From positions 1,178,001 to 1,242,000 of the forward strand of contig NC_064657.1 of the NCBI RefSeq assembly GCF_001723175.1: DNA of 64,000 nt, written 5' to 3'. The stretch comes from Penicillium oxalicum. Taxonomy: Eukaryota > Ascomycota > Eurotiomycetes > Eurotiales > Aspergillaceae. Every line of letters starts with the position of its first letter. Within the stretch, counting starts at the first letter, position 1. Of this stretch, positions 1 through 11,909 are shown one piece after another. Under the pieces are notes generated by a model that did not search any database, was not told the DNA's origin, and saw nothing but the letters and a program-made list of their open reading frames with translations. Both the position numbers and the translations under genes were made by a program.

Positions 1-268
1 CTGGTCTCTTGCATCCCACTTTCCACTCCCACGACGCATTGGTGGTATTGGTGGTTGTAAAAGCCCAATCAACCTATCGCCAATCTTGATCTGCCCCCCC
101 CCCAGTGACTCGTCGCTGGACGCTGGTACGAGGTAAGTCTAAGAGGTTCTGGCAGTGTGGTACGCTTTCCCCACGGTTGCCGTTGTCGTCCACTGCCTGC
201 ATTGCATTGCTTTTTCGGGTACGCCAGTGGACATTCTTCTGGACTGTCCATTGGATCTGATTCCCATA

Positions 269-308
269 GCTTCGAGCTCCAAGCTTCGAGCTTCGAGCTT
301 CGAGCTGC
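269..308. repeat. Short tandem repeat of a TTCGAGC unit
   Basis: The heptamer-like unit CTTCGAG(C) is repeated about five times with one interruption, followed by a related GCTAGCTTAGCTA stretch. It lies in non-coding DNA far upstream of hapB. No function is evident. Confidence 0.75.
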
Positions 309-1448
309 TAGCTTAGCTACGGTCCAGCACCAGCAATTGCCCATTGCTAACTGCGGGACGGAGCCATTGCGCAGTGGAGTGCCCGAGAGTCTCTCAATAT
401 TCCCTCGATCTACGTCGGGATCTTTTCATCGGTAAGTCAACATCGTCCAGTCTCTGTTCCTCACCCTCTATCCACGCGATGTCTGTTTCCCGCTGCACGT
501 CCCGACTCCCACGGTCTCGTGGCTCCCTTCTTTTTCTGCAAGTGCCTTTCAGGCCCAGCAGGTCTTTATTTTGATGTGTTGGTGGCGACGGAAAGCGGCG
601 CTTCCCAGCTCCCATCCCAATGCATCTGGCGGCTCGAATCTCGAGTCTCGCGACCTGCCCCGTGACTATCCCGTGACTGTCTCTGTTTCCCCTCCACTTT
701 GCGGCGACTGGTCTCGAGTCCTGCTACCCAAAATGGATCTCCCGCATTCTTGACCAGTCCACGTAAACAAGCACACGCACACCTCTTTGGCTTCCTCGTC
801 CCCCAAGTGCATGCAAAGCTTTCATGGGCGTCCATTCGGGTCCCGTGGTCATTGCTCCCATCCTTATTTTGCCCGATCCATTGAGAGCACCGAGTGGATG
901 TGCGGCGGTCCTGGCCCGAGCCTCGAGATCCGCGGCCCCAGTCGGGGCGCACTGAACTTGGGTGCAACACCGCCTTCTCGTTGGCACGTTTCTCTCCAGC
1001 TTCCCCCCCCCTCTTGTCCACATTTTCCACATCTCCCCCCAATCAATCTCCTACTTTCTTCCGTCTGGTCAAATCATCACTCGGCGCGCTGCTTTCCTTG
1101 ATCGGAGAGCATCTCTGTGTCCCTCTGAAACGCGGAAACCACAGCGGAAGAACTGCCCACCCACGCCATCAGCGTGGCTTCTCGTTCCCCTTTCCCCCTA
1201 CCTGGATCTAGTCATCCACATCCAATCCACCTCCCATTAAGGTAATGCTCTTCGGGCTTTACCCCCCGAGCCCCATCCATTCCACGTTGCGCGCGCGTCC
1301 TGTGAGTGGCCGAGTCGTCGCGAAACACAACACGCGCCGTCCAGTCATCCACTGCTCTTTCCCCCCCCCCCCAATACCCGTATCGCATTGAACATTCACA
1401 CGCTTCTCCCTCTACGGTCGCATGCCCTCCAAAAAACGGGTGTGTTCC

Positions 1449-1462
1449 TGATTGGCGATTGG
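1449..1462 (-). promoter_or_regulatory. Pair of inverse CCAAT boxes upstream of hapB
   Basis: TGATTGG and GATTGG occur seven bases apart, giving two CCAAT boxes on the minus strand, the first matching the CCAATCA form. They lie about 1.5 kb before the hapB start codon. HapB is itself a subunit of the CCAAT-binding complex, and negative autoregulation of hapB is known in Aspergillus nidulans. That these boxes do the same job here is inference. Confidence 0.4.
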
Positions 1463-1995
1463 TAGCAGTCAAATTTCCCGGTCCGCGCTTCAATCATCGA
1501 TGCGCTGCTGCTTTTGTGGAATTCTTATCTTGTCTGTTGTGTCTTTGGTTCTTGCCCAGCCTCTCGTCGCTCGCTGCACGCGTCGGTCCCTGACATCGTT
1601 GACATCATTTGTGTATGGCCTTCTTATTGAATGCGCGATCTAACGTTCCTCCCCCTGCTACAGTTGAAACATTCATTCGCCTTCCACGATCAGCCTTACC
1701 TGATCCTCTGTCTTGCTTCTGCAGAAGCCGATCGCTCAAGGTATGTCTGCGCCCTGCAGCTTTCTTAGAACCATGTCCCGTGCCAACGCATACGTTGCGA
1801 CACTTTCCGCCCCTCGGTTGCGCCTCGCTGCCTGGATGTGACAGGCGGCCGATGCAACCCGTGGTCGCATCGTCGCCATCATTGTGATGATGATCAATAT
1901 GTGTTCTTCCTGCCCCGCTCACTCAAGATGGCGGGACCGGCGCAACGAGTATATTGATATTGAGGACGTGCCATACTGATGTTCCTGTAGGTCTC

Positions 1996-2002
1996 TGATT
2001 GG
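1996..2002 (-). promoter_or_regulatory. CCAATCA box upstream of hapB
   Basis: A single TGATTGG word reads as CCAATCA on the minus strand, about 1 kb before the hapB start codon. A further CCAAT in each direction is created by the palindrome CCAATTGG at 2280-2287. These are candidate sites for the HapB/C/E complex. Confidence 0.35.
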
Positions 2003-2996
2003 CCGAGGTCTTGGACGGAACGCCGCAATCGAGCACATCAATCCTCCACGATCCCACTAGCCCCGGCCCACGTTCTGTCGCCGTCGCATCTTTGGATTGA
2101 GTCAGTGTAGCTCAGAAGTGACAAAGAACAACCAGGTAAGAAAAAGCCAAGATTTGATTCTTTCAGACTGTCCCTTCCACCAAATCGTATGCTGGTGATC
2201 CAGGTTACAAGGCGGCAGCCTGCTCTCTCCGTGCCTGACCCTGGTTTCCCCGACCTTGTCGGCGCCATGATCGCATGTGCCAATTGGCACTGACAGCGCA
2301 TCAAGCATTTCAAGAGGAGTGGCCCAGCCTACTGCATCACAGCCCAACCGCGTTACACTTTCGTTACTGACCGTCTGCACAAAAGACACACCATCTCCAT
2401 TACATACGCTCTCCGTGCTCTCAGCAGAAGCGAGAACAAATAACACTCGTCCCTTCTTGCATCCCAAGTGGTGATCTTTGGATAATCCATCCCGTTACTG
2501 CTCCACTTACAGTCTCTCAAGGTGAGTTCCACATCATGTCCTTTTCCATCCTATGAATACTCTACCACTCCTGCTCCTGCTTTCCCGCGCTCCGAGTCCA
2601 GTGACCGTCCCTCAATGCGCCTCCCGCTGACATGAGACAGCCAACCCTACCGTACAGGCTAGTGACCGTTTTCGGTCGAATCTTAGCCCAGTGGCACCTG
2701 GCCTTGTCAAAGCGACCACTCCGCACGGCCTCTGCGCCTTGAGTGATTCCAGCATATCACTTTCGATCGGACTTGACTTGGTGCTCTGTCTAGAAGCAAC
2801 CCCAAGCGCCTTCCGGCATTCTTGAATTTGTCACAGAGATCCGAGACTTCAGTCAGATTAACCGATCATTTTCGGCTGATCGCTACTGTCTGAATTTCCG
2901 GGCTGCTGTACGCGAGTAGCTCGACGCACGCGCGTGCTTCTTGTGTGACCCTTCCGCCCTTGCTACTTCTCCTAGTGTCGCAGTGATCCAGTCACC

Positions 2997-4079
2997 ATGG
3001 AGTACCCCCCTCAATATCAACAGCCTCATGGCCAACACCCCCATGCCCCCTCCCACATGCCCGGTCCCTATCAATCGGGGCCTCCGCAACCGGGTGCTTC
3101 CGTCGGATCCATGACTTCTTCCTCCAACGCGCAACCCCCCATGCAGCCCCAACATCCGTCGCACCAAACCTCCCCCATCGTCCCTACACAGCAGCACTAT
3201 CAGCAAGCGCAAGGTGGACCGGGTGGTGTTCACCAGCAGATGGGCTTCCCCCAGGGTTATGGCGTCTCGGCGGCTATGGGCCAACCCTATGGGATCTCGC
3301 CCGGCCAGGCTGCCGCCATGGCTACCGCGGCCGCTTCCGGTCAGCTCTACCCTTTCCCGCAACACGACGGTATGGGTGGGCAGATGGCGCCAGGGACCCG
3401 AGGCTCTCCCCGCATGGCCGGCATGCCTATGAAGACTGAGCGTAATCCGCGATCACCCCCTCAGATGTCCGGCCCCATGCCCCCCATGGGCCCCCAGGTT
3501 TCGATGCAAGGTCAACAGATGCCGCCCGGTCGCCGCATGAGCCACATTGGAAGCCCCAATGTGCCGACCGCCCAGCCGGTGATGAATCACGTTGGCCGAC
3601 CCTCAGTCGCACAGCCCATGCCCGGTGCTCCGCAGGCTTCCCTCCAGACCCAGCCGTCCCCTGAGATGGTCCCGAGTGGAAACCAGGAAGAATCGCCTCT
3701 CTATGTGAACGCCAAGCAATTCCACCGGATTCTCAAGCGCCGCGTTGCCCGCCAAAAGCTCGAAGAGCAGCTGCGATTGACATCCAAAGGGCGAAAGCCA
3801 TATTTGCATGAGTCGCGCCATAATCACGCGATGCGCCGTCCACGTGGTCCTGGAGGGCGATTCCTGACCGCAGACGAAGTGGCAGCCATGGAGAAGAAGG
3901 CCGCCGAGGGTGACGGTGAGGCCGCGGCCGACCAGGGCAAGGAGAATGGGTCTGCGGGCCACAAGCGAAAGTCCAGTGACGTGAATGAGGACGGAGGCAG
4001 CGCGAAAAAGACCAAGACGAATCTGAGCGTCGAGGGAAGTGAACACGAGTCGGCCGATCCGTCAGATGAGGATGGTTGA
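2997..4079 (+). CDS. hapB: HapB, NF-YA-type subunit of the CCAAT-binding complex
   Basis: This 360-residue protein is the sequence-specific subunit of the heterotrimeric CCAAT-binding factor (HapB/C/E), a nuclear transcription regulator that in fungi also recruits HapX for iron control. Residues 1-230 are a Pro/Gln/Met-rich low-complexity arm. Residues about 232-293 are the NF-YA/CBF-B core: the subunit-association helix beginning [17 protein letters not shown], a linker, then the DNA-binding segment with [17 protein letters not shown]. After it lies a basic cluster, HKRKSS..AKKTK (about 323-336), in the place where the A. nidulans orthologue has its functional nuclear localisation signal. 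The tail is acidic. The coding region is uninterrupted, and the ATG at 2997 fits the usual family length of about 350-370 residues. Confidence 0.96.
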   Translation: MEYPPQYQQPHGQHPHAPSHMPGPYQSGPPQPGASVGSMTSSSNAQPPMQPQHPSHQTSPIVPTQQHYQQAQGGPGGVHQQMGFPQGYGVSAAMGQPYGISPGQAAAMATAAASGQLYPFPQHDGMGGQMAPGTRGSPRMAGMPMKTERNPRSPPQMSGPMPPMGPQVSMQGQQMPPGRRMSHIGSPNVPTAQPVMNHVGRPSVAQPMPGAPQASLQTQPSPEMVPSGNQEESPLYVNAKQFHRILKRRVARQKLEEQLRLTSKGRKPYLHESRHNHAMRRPRGPGGRFLTADEVAAMEKKAAEGDGEAAADQGKENGSAGHKRKSSDVNEDGGSAKKTKTNLSVEGSEHESADPSDEDG

Positions 4080-5572
4080 ACAGACAAAGCTACGGATGGC
4101 TCGTTGGCTCCGCCAGTGGGCCTTTGAACTGAGCCCTTGATGATGGACCCGGACCAGTTTGGGGACTATTGCTCAGTTTGTATTGCGTGATGTCAAGACC
4201 TTTTCCTTATGTGACCCTCTGATGTGATTATTGTGTTTGATTTCCTTTGTTGCGACTAACGGCTTATGGATGGATGCTCTGTTGATTCTGATTCTGGAAA
4301 CTTTTATTTGTTTTGCCCCTCTCCTATCTCTCTCGTCATTCTGATAGCGATCAACGTGTATGGATGCCCTTATCTTTCTTTGCTTTTACCCTGTCACCCG
4401 TTCTATTCTATGCCCTTGACATTCCTCTTGTGAAATGTCAGTCCGTCCCGTTTTTGCTTGTGAGACTGGGACAGCTTTTGTTGTTGTTTCTGCGAGGACT
4501 CTGGATGCTGTGAGCATGAGAAAGGACGTTGACATTTCTGACGGTTTCTCCATATGCCGTGACAGATCTGCCCTTGTATCCGGCTCCCTCGTGGTCGAAG
4601 GATTTCTCTCATCCAAATCCTCTATTATGGGGGCCAGATACTACCGCAAAGCTGCCAGGTTCACATGCGTGCCGGCTCGGCCAGGGCTCATGATCTGTCA
4701 TTCGCAATGGGCGCGCACCCCCTCTGTCGCTTTGCTTTATGTGACGATTCGTCTGTCCATACTGTTCAGGCATCTTCCCTCTCGTCTTTTTGTACATCGA
4801 CCGACAGTGGTATGGAAGATTTTTGCCCTTTTCTGTTGCCACTTTTCTTCGTTTCTTCTTTTCTTCTACGATCTTTAGCCACTCAGGCATCGCGCCTGTT
4901 GCAAGTTGTTTCTCTGATTGCTCTCTACTCACTGGGGTCTTTGGGAGATTTTGAAATACGCATCGGGTTTTAGAGAGGTTCCCCCCTTCATTGGAAATAG
5001 GTCAGAGTGATTCCCGCTGTCATCTTTGGATTGTCAGGCAACCCTTGATTTTTTTTATTATTTGATTTGTGATTATCTGTAATTACACGGTTGTGCATGT
5101 TCCGCCGAGTCCAATCTCATATGGCCCCTAGGCTGGTGTTTGGGTTTTGACCTGAATTTCATGGTAGAGGGTCGCATCCTCCGTCACATGTAGACGGGAG
5201 GCATGAGATGGGTAGTGTGCCGTCATGATTTCATGTCCACGGAGTACGACGCAACGAGAGAACTTATCCATCGACAGACGGACGGTGCATGTGCTAAGCG
5301 GTGATCATTCTCTGCAGGGATGACTCCCCTGGGAAGCTGAAATTGGATCATATGACGCAGCGAATTGGTCTCATGCGGCTCATTTGGTAAGAAGTAGATG
5401 GCAGGGAGGCGCATGGAACTTTTGGACCAGCCAAGCAGAGCAGCACTTTATCTTGCGCCCCCGGGACCAAGAGACCAATCCACTGAAATACCTGAACTGA
5501 AATGGAAAGAAAAATGATAAGGAGCGGCAGATGTTGGCCAATGGCCATACCCGCCAGAGCAAGGGCCGGCCA
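4080..5572. other. Intergenic region between hapB and the next gene, no gene seen
   Basis: This stretch contains the hapB 3' region, T-rich and without convincing open frames, and the 3' flank of the minus-strand gene ending at 5573. The two genes are convergent, so no promoter is expected. I see no RNA gene or repeat in it. Confidence 0.6.
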
Positions 5573-6547
5573 TCAAACAGCCTCCCAATCCATTGCATCC
5601 ACCATAAAGTCCCACCCACCTTCCTTGACCTCCTCCACTTCCTTCTCCCCGGGTCGCTTGCACAGGGCAACATGCTCCCTCGCCCTCACAAAGCCTTCCT
5701 CCAATCCGGCAAAGATGGCGCCTAGAATCCCTTCCAAGTCATAGCTCTCCAACGGCCGCACCGAGTCCCGATCTCCGATCGGATCCCGCGCCAATTGGTC
5801 CGTCGTCATATCCGCCGTCTTCCACCGATTGCGCAACTCTTTTGCCTGGCGCAATTGCTCGAAGACATGGCCTGAGCCCAGCACCGGAGTAAGTGGACTT
5901 GTTTCGGATTCCAGTGCGGAAAGAACGTTGGCGTGGTATCGATGCATCGTGGACGAGCCATGCCTCCCACCGCCACCGCCGCCAGTCGTGGAATTATTGA
6001 AATCGTCATTGTTTGTGGAGGTGGTGGAATTGTAGACACGCCCGCGTGTCGCCGGACCGGCAGCCGACGAGGACACGGTAATATTGAAGACTGCGAGTAG
6101 ATGGACGATGGCGCGCTCGAGAAGAGCATAGTATTCGAAAAAGTCGATTTTGAACATGATTTCCGCTTCGGAGGAGGGATTCTGCTCGGCCGTGGCAATG
6201 CGGTAGGCTTCTGCTAAGAAGGGAAGTTTCCAGCGTAATCGGGAGACGAGTTTCATGAACCGCGCGAGTTCTTCGGCGGGAGGGAGGAGGTGCTGCTGTT
6301 TTTGTTGTTGTCGTTGGTGATGTGATGGTGTTGACGGTGTGCTGTACGGGGGTGCGGGGGCACTATGAGTGCGTGGAGGAGGGGGTTTTGATCGCCATGG
6401 GGAAGAAGGCGAGTCTGATGGTGGTTGATAGGAAGTTGTGCTGTGCGAGGTGGAGGAGGAAGGAGGAGGAGGAGTTTCATATTGATATGGATCGTAGGAA
6501 TCGCTGTTACCCGGGGCCCAGCGGGAATTGAATAGGGAGCCCTTCAT
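5573..6547 (-). CDS. Unrecognised fungal protein with helical core
   Basis: I do not recognise this gene. I choose the ATG at 6547, giving 324 residues, because the open frame upstream of it (to 6670) is low complexity; that longer start remains possible. The N-terminal third is Pro/Ser/Thr-rich and probably disordered. A conserved-looking segment follows (LARFMKLVSRLRWKLPFLAEA, then an amphipathic stretch with FFEYYALLERAIVHLLAVF), then a Gly/Asn-rich spacer, then a second helical segment (VFEQLRQAKELRNRWKTADM) and an acidic, tryptophan-containing end. No signal peptide or membrane span is evident. The two helical blocks separated by a disordered spacer suggest a scaffold or interaction role, but this is only inference. 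It is transcribed away from the Ars2 gene. Confidence 0.7.
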   Translation of the reverse strand: MKGSLFNSRWAPGNSDSYDPYQYETPPPPSSSTSHSTTSYQPPSDSPSSPWRSKPPPPRTHSAPAPPYSTPSTPSHHQRQQQKQQHLLPPAEELARFMKLVSRLRWKLPFLAEAYRIATAEQNPSSEAEIMFKIDFFEYYALLERAIVHLLAVFNITVSSSAAGPATRGRVYNSTTSTNNDDFNNSTTGGGGGGRHGSSTMHRYHANVLSALESETSPLTPVLGSGHVFEQLRQAKELRNRWKTADMTTDQLARDPIGDRDSVRPLESYDLEGILGAIFAGLEEGFVRAREHVALCKRPGEKEVEEVKEGGWDFMVDAMDWEAV

Positions 6548-8172
6548 GGGGAGAAGAGAGAGAAGAAAAAGACTTTGGGGTTGCTTGGTTTTGGTCAGAA
6601 AGGAATGCGGGTTCGTATGACGGCAGGTCCAAGTGGGCTGGTTGATTTGAACTTTGGGGCAGAGGAGCACGGGCCTCGATCGCGGAGAAAGAGAGAGCTG
6701 GACTCGGAGATAAGACTGGCGATGGGTGTGAAATCGGAGGATTCAAGCTAGGGTCAGTAGTTGTTGCGTTCATCCGGTCCAGGACCTGGGGCAACACCAG
6801 CATATGGGAAGTTGGAAAGGACCTACAAGGAGGAAAGCGTTCAGTTGCCATCTCCGGGAGCTAAAGGAGGTGAGATTTGAGAAGTCATTGGAGAAACCTC
6901 GCCACGAAAGTTGTTTACATGGGGTGTCAGTCTCGACTTGAGAACAGAGAGATTGCCGTGTAGGGAGCACTAGGTAGGTACAACTAAGACCCAGGCGACT
7001 AGAATAGCACGGCCAGAAGCTTGATTCCAGCCTAGCAATGAATGTTTGGGGCTGCTCAATTTGTGTTTCCCTCGCTGTGTTGAACAACTTATTTCACTTC
7101 AATAGTACTGTTGACGGCATCGATTTGAAATGGTCTACTTGTCAGACTTCAAGAGGAACAGGATCCTCTACTTGGGTAGGTCAGTAGCTGCCTGCAACTC
7201 ACACGGTCTCGCTCGCTCGGCGCGTTTCGCTCTGATCAGGTGACCGGCGTAGACGCACCGACTCAGGAACAACGGTATTCCCTAATCGAGTTAGCGCTTC
7301 TCCAGCTCTCTCCAACCTCCCGATCACCTCCAACCGGTCACCGTGACACACTCCACCTCCCTTCCTGCGACGGAGCTATTGTCGTTTTTGTGGGCTTCAA
7401 GACCAATCGCAGTCGTATTCTGGGCTTCTCTAAGTAGGTGGCCTGCATCTCATTTTCTCTCTCAAACTGCCATTTTACAATTCTCTTTGTCTTCCGCCGT
7501 GTGAGAACGGCTCTCGTGCCTCTGTGACATTTGCCCTTGTCTCCATTCATCCGCCATCTTAGCTCTTATTTCACCTCCCCACCCCTTGAGGGCTCTTGAG
7601 ACCCTCTGTTACTCAATTGTTTGCTTGCTTGCTCTTCTTCACTTCCTCCCTCGGAAGAAATGTCGGTCGTGGATCCGAATCCGCCATTGGCACACTCACG
7701 GGATCGCAACATGGCCCTCTCCGTCGGTCTGGCATCCTGATTCCGCAGGACTTTCTTCTCCCGTCATGTCCTTCACCGTGTCTTTTCTAGAGCGCTCTCT
7801 TGGGTGAGGGGCAAGTCTCCATGTCGAGGGCGGACAAACTTGACAATACATCTTTGTTTCTAGTCTTGTTTCATCTTCTTGTTTGCTTCCTTTTCCCTTT
7901 CCCCATCTGCTGGGCAAGTGACCACACGCAGCGCCTTGGCTCTTCCATCTGAATCCTTCAACTACCAGAGCTCTTTATTGACAATTCCAAAGGTTAGCCT
8001 TCGAGGCACCTGAACACAGGTCGACCAAACCCGCCGAGCATCCGTCCCTTTCCCCCACCCTGATTACGCCCTCACCATATCGGAGCCTGACGCTGTGAAG
8101 GGATTTCGTGTGACGGGTCTTGTGCCCACACTTCATTCTTTTTGTGATTGGCATACGCAGGACTACGAGAAG
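6548..8172. other. Divergent intergenic region (promoter of the 5.6 kb gene and of Ars2)
   Basis: No protein-like frame is visible. The stretch separates a minus-strand and a plus-strand gene and should hold both promoters. It is pyrimidine-rich towards the Ars2 start. A short upstream exon for the minus-strand gene cannot be excluded. Confidence 0.55.
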
Positions 8173-11018
8173 ATGGATTCATATGACGCATATGACGCCT
8201 CCCCCGGGCGAGGTCGCGACGCGGACTCCTTTGGTCGGCCACCATCGGATTATCGTCGCCGTTCCCCAGGTATGTAGGACTTTCAGGAGCGAGGACTCCC
8301 TAGATTCAATCAATGGAAAATACAGCGCATGCTGACGCTTACCTCTCAGGTCCACAGGATCGACGGGGTCGCGGCCGTGGCCGGTCTCGATCGCCAATGA
8401 TTGATCGCTACGAGCCCTCTGATCGCCGTCCCCGCGATGACTTTTACAACAGTTCGCGTGATCACGCCGCGCGTGATCGTGAGGACAGACGACGTGCTCC
8501 TTCCCCGAACGTTATGCACATCGACCGGTACATTCCTGGCCAAGACTTTGGAAAGCGGCCTCTTCCGACCAATCCTCTTCCGGACCCGTTGACGCTGGAC
8601 TTCCAGGTCGGCTTCACCTGGTTTGCCGAATGGTGGCGAGCGGAGCAGGCGATCAAGGAGGAAAGAGAGCGCGCCAAGCACGGAGGCCGTCGCCCGTCAG
8701 ATCGCGTTAAAGGCGAGCGTGAGGCTCGCGATGACCGTGACAGAGAGAGAGCTCAGATTCAAGCTGCATACGACACATACAAGGTGGATCTGCAAATCAA
8801 GCTGGCACGTGCATTCGTGCAGCAGCACCGGGAGGAGGAGTGGTTCAAGGAGCGCTATGTTGCCGAGGTCCGAGATCCGATCCGTAGTCGACTGCTCAAC
8901 TTCCGCAAGGGTGCATACGAACAGTGGGAACACGATCTCAATGGGGGCCTTTTCGATGATTTCACTCTGGAGGGTATCTACAAGAGCGAAAGTGACGGTG
9001 CGGGCGGTGTGGTTGAAAAGGAAGAAGGTGAAGCCACTGCCGTGGGGGAGACCCTGGGAGTCTTGGACCTTCTCCCTGTGCGAGGAGGTGAGCTGAGAGA
9101 TGACGCGCTCTCTCAGCCCGCTCTGCTTATCAAGACCTTGGCTCCCAATGTGAGTCGAGACAAGATTGAGGACTTTTGCAAAGAACACCTTGGCGAGAAT
9201 GACGGTGGGTTCAAGTGGCTCAGCCTGAGTGACCCGAACCCCTCGAAGAAGTTCCACCGCATGGGATGGATCATGCTGCACCCTGGCGGCGAGCATACCC
9301 AGAGTGTGGAACGGGGCGATGGGCGTGAAGAAGAGCTGGACCATGACATTGGCATGGGTGAAACTGTGACCGTCAATGCCGCTGAAAAGGCACTCGAGGC
9401 CGTCAATGACAAGACCATTCTTGATCCAGTCCACGGGGATTTCACCTGCCACGTGGGCGTTCATGTACCGGCAGCCCAGCCGCGGAAAAAGGCGTTGTGG
9501 GATCTTTTCTCCGCCCCCGAGCGCATTGACCGTGACCTCGAGCTCGCCCGACGACTGGTCTCAAGCATGGATGCTGAGATGGGCGAAGTGGACGGGTGGG
9601 GCAAAATTGAAGAGCGCGTGGATGATCTTCGAGGCAAAGGTTGGCTTCAGCCCCCTGTCACCGGGCCCGTGAGGGTCAAGAAGCAGAAGAATGATTTTGA
9701 TGAGGACGGCGGTGAAGACGGGGAAATGGAGGAGGGTGAGGAGCAGGATCATGCGGACGATGACGAGGTGGATGATGAGGAACTGTTGTCAAAGAAAAAG
9801 AAGTTGGATCTGATGGTTGAATATCTTCGTCGGGTTCACAACTTCTGCTTCTTCTGCGTCTTCGAGTGCGACTCTGTCCACGAGTTGGGTCGCAAGTGTC
9901 CTGGTGGTCATCTTCGACGCCCGCGGACTGGTCTTTCTCAACAGGCCAAGGAGGTTGCCCGTGCCAGCGCCCTTGGGCAGCCCTTCCCAGTCAAGAAGAA
10001 GGAACCCAGCGAGGATGGAGAGGAGCAGGCGTCACCGGCACAGGACCGACGGCCGCCGAGAGCGTCCAAGTCCGAACAACAGCTTCAGCGTGCATACAAC
10101 TGGGTGAAGACCTTTGAAGATAAGCTGTTGCAGATCTTGGAGCCCGAAAACGCGGATCTCCGTCGACTTGGTGGCAAGCCTGTGGAGGAGGCGCTTGAGG
10201 ATGAGCTCGCCAAATACGTCAAACAGGAAACCGATGACCGTTACCGATGCAAGGTGCCCGAGTGCACCAAGTTGTTCAAGGCGGAGAATTTCTGGCGCAA
10301 ACACGTCGAAAAGCGTCATGGCGAATGGTTCGACAACATCCAGCGTAATGTGAGTTTGTTGCCTGTGAATCCCCATTTGAGATGATTTTGTTTGAGCGAT
10401 GAACTGATAATTCTTCCTCCACCGCAGCTTGCTCTGGTCAATGCTTACGTTCTTGATCCCTCGCGCATCGCTCCTTCTCGCTCCGATGCCAATAGCAATG
10501 GTCACTTCCCTCACGGTTCTAGCCATGGACATGGAGGCACCCCTCGCGGGTTCAGCCTCCATAATCCAGCCTTTGCCGGCAGTCCTGCAGCGCTTCCCGC
10601 CGGATTTCCAGCGGGTGGGGTGCCGGGATTCATGGGTGGTTCTTGGAGCAGCTCGCACGGCACTGCCGACGGTGGTCTCCACCAGCCAGGAGTGATGCGG
10701 CGGGGTGGCCATCGACAGCACTCGCATCGCTCTGGTCCTTATGATCGTCGCCGTCCTCCCAACGGCCATGGGCGTCTCAGTCCTGTCCGCATGTCAGGCA
10801 TGTACGGCCCCGGCGGCCGTGGTCCATCAAACTTCTCCGTGCCTCCCGGCCATCCCGCTGCGAACATGGTTCCTCCAAATCCCTTCCCCGATGCCATGAA
10901 CGCGGGCGGTGGCTCCCAGGGTATTCCTCCACGGGAGGCCACCCAGGGTCGCAGTTTGAAGAGCTACGAGGATCTGGACGCTGTGGGCGGATCTGGTAGC
11001 GGAGAGCTAAATTACTAA
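8173..11018 (+). CDS. ars2: SERRATE/Ars2-family RNA-processing protein
   Basis: Ars2 homologues bridge the nuclear cap-binding complex to RNA decay, 3'-end processing and small-RNA machinery. Three exons fit: 8173-8269, 8350-10349 and 10428-11018, with GTATGT and GTGAGT donors and CTCAG and CCGCAG acceptors; phases agree and give 895 residues. The N-terminus is Arg/Asp/Ser-rich. From about residue 113 (LTLDFQVGFTWFAEWW) through VQQHREEEWFKERY and LLNFRKGAYEQW lies the SERRATE/Ars2 N-terminal domain. An acidic region near 500 precedes another helical stretch. At about 665-690 is the single C2H2 finger typical of the family, C-x4-C then H-x4-H in KVPECTKLFKAENFWRKH. The third exon encodes a Gly/Pro/Met-rich tail. 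The second splice joins QRN to LALVNAYV, a family-conserved boundary. Confidence 0.93.
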
Positions 11019-11909
11019 GATTCCGTTTAGACCGACTCCTCCTCTTCATGCCATCCCTCTACCAACTCCGGTCGACCCTCTCTCTCTCTCTCTTCTCTCT
11101 CCCCCCCCCCCCCCTCTCTCTTCCTCTTCACTCCACGGCCGCCTTGACCAGTTCCTTCCCATGATTGTCATTCCCTCACGGCCTCCCGTCCAATCCGGCC
11201 TTCCCCCTTCCCCCCCCCCTTTACAACACTCTCACTGGCGTTGGCGCAAGAAGGGATGTGATTTTTTTTCTTCCAGTTACAGCACGCGTGGTGTGCGCCA
11301 TTTCTTTCACCATTTTGCCCCCTTTCTATCTTTTGATTTTCCAACGACGCCATTCTTCGAAAATTTTGGGACCTATCTACTTTGGACTGTGGCCAGGAAG
11401 AAGCATCGTGTGGTATCAGGCTCCCTCTTTTCCCCCTCCTCACTTGGCCTCTGTTCCTTCCTTTGTACAATTACACTTTTGTGGACCATCAACATTAGGC
11501 AGACCCAAATACCAATCCAGTCGTACTCTGTGAATCTGATCGTATAGATGGAAGATATGTGATTGACAGGTCAGGATGGTCTGAGCAGTGATGCTGGATC
11601 ATTCAGCGAACTCGTCAAATTGGTGCCTAATCACCATGTCCATATCCACATGCTGGAGGGGCCATCACCCTCTATCGAACAAAGTCATTCAGGGATTTTT
11701 TTTCGATTACTATTCCTGTCGTGTGATACCTTGACGACTGGTGGCTCGCATCAACCAGTCCATCCAGCTCCCCGGCTTTTTCCCCAAATAAAACATACTC
11801 TGTGTTTCTGCCGACTGAAGAGGGGTCTGCTTCTGGCTTTCATCAGCAGAGTCCCAACCTAATAGATGTCTACCTCCCCCCTCCCCCTCCATAGCCAACG
11901 GGGACGAAT
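11019..11909. other. Ars2 3' region and convergent spacer, no gene seen
   Basis: The first 150 bases are an extreme CT tract then a C tract, probably 3' untranslated sequence of Ars2. The remainder is T-rich without protein-like frames, and leads into the end of the minus-strand gene at 11910. Confidence 0.6.
11077..11120. repeat. CT microsatellite with 14-base C tract
   Basis: A (CT)n run passes into fourteen consecutive C (11101-11114) and then back to CT. It lies just after the Ars2 stop codon, so it is likely transcribed in the 3' untranslated region. Confidence 0.85.

Larger units (their letters stand above)
1..2996. other. Long region upstream of hapB, no gene seen
   Basis: No open frame here looks like a real protein; the reading frames are pyrimidine-rich low complexity. 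The stretch probably holds the promoter and a long 5' leader of hapB. Splice-like signals suggest leader introns: a GTGAGT donor at 2522 and a CGTACAG acceptor ending at 2657 would remove about 136 nt before the coding start, and further GTAAGT/GTATGT words occur near 431 and 1740. Several CCAAT boxes are listed separately. Leader structure is inference; only transcript data can settle it. Confidence 0.5.

Noticed and set aside
8697..9464. 255-residue minus-strand frame inside the Ars2 gene
   Set aside because: Ars2 domains occupy the plus strand here; no family features in the antisense frame.
11077..11120. CT/C tract as a regulatory element of Ars2
   Set aside because: It lies after the stop codon and similar tracts occur throughout the intergenic DNA of this window, so it is treated as a simple repeat.
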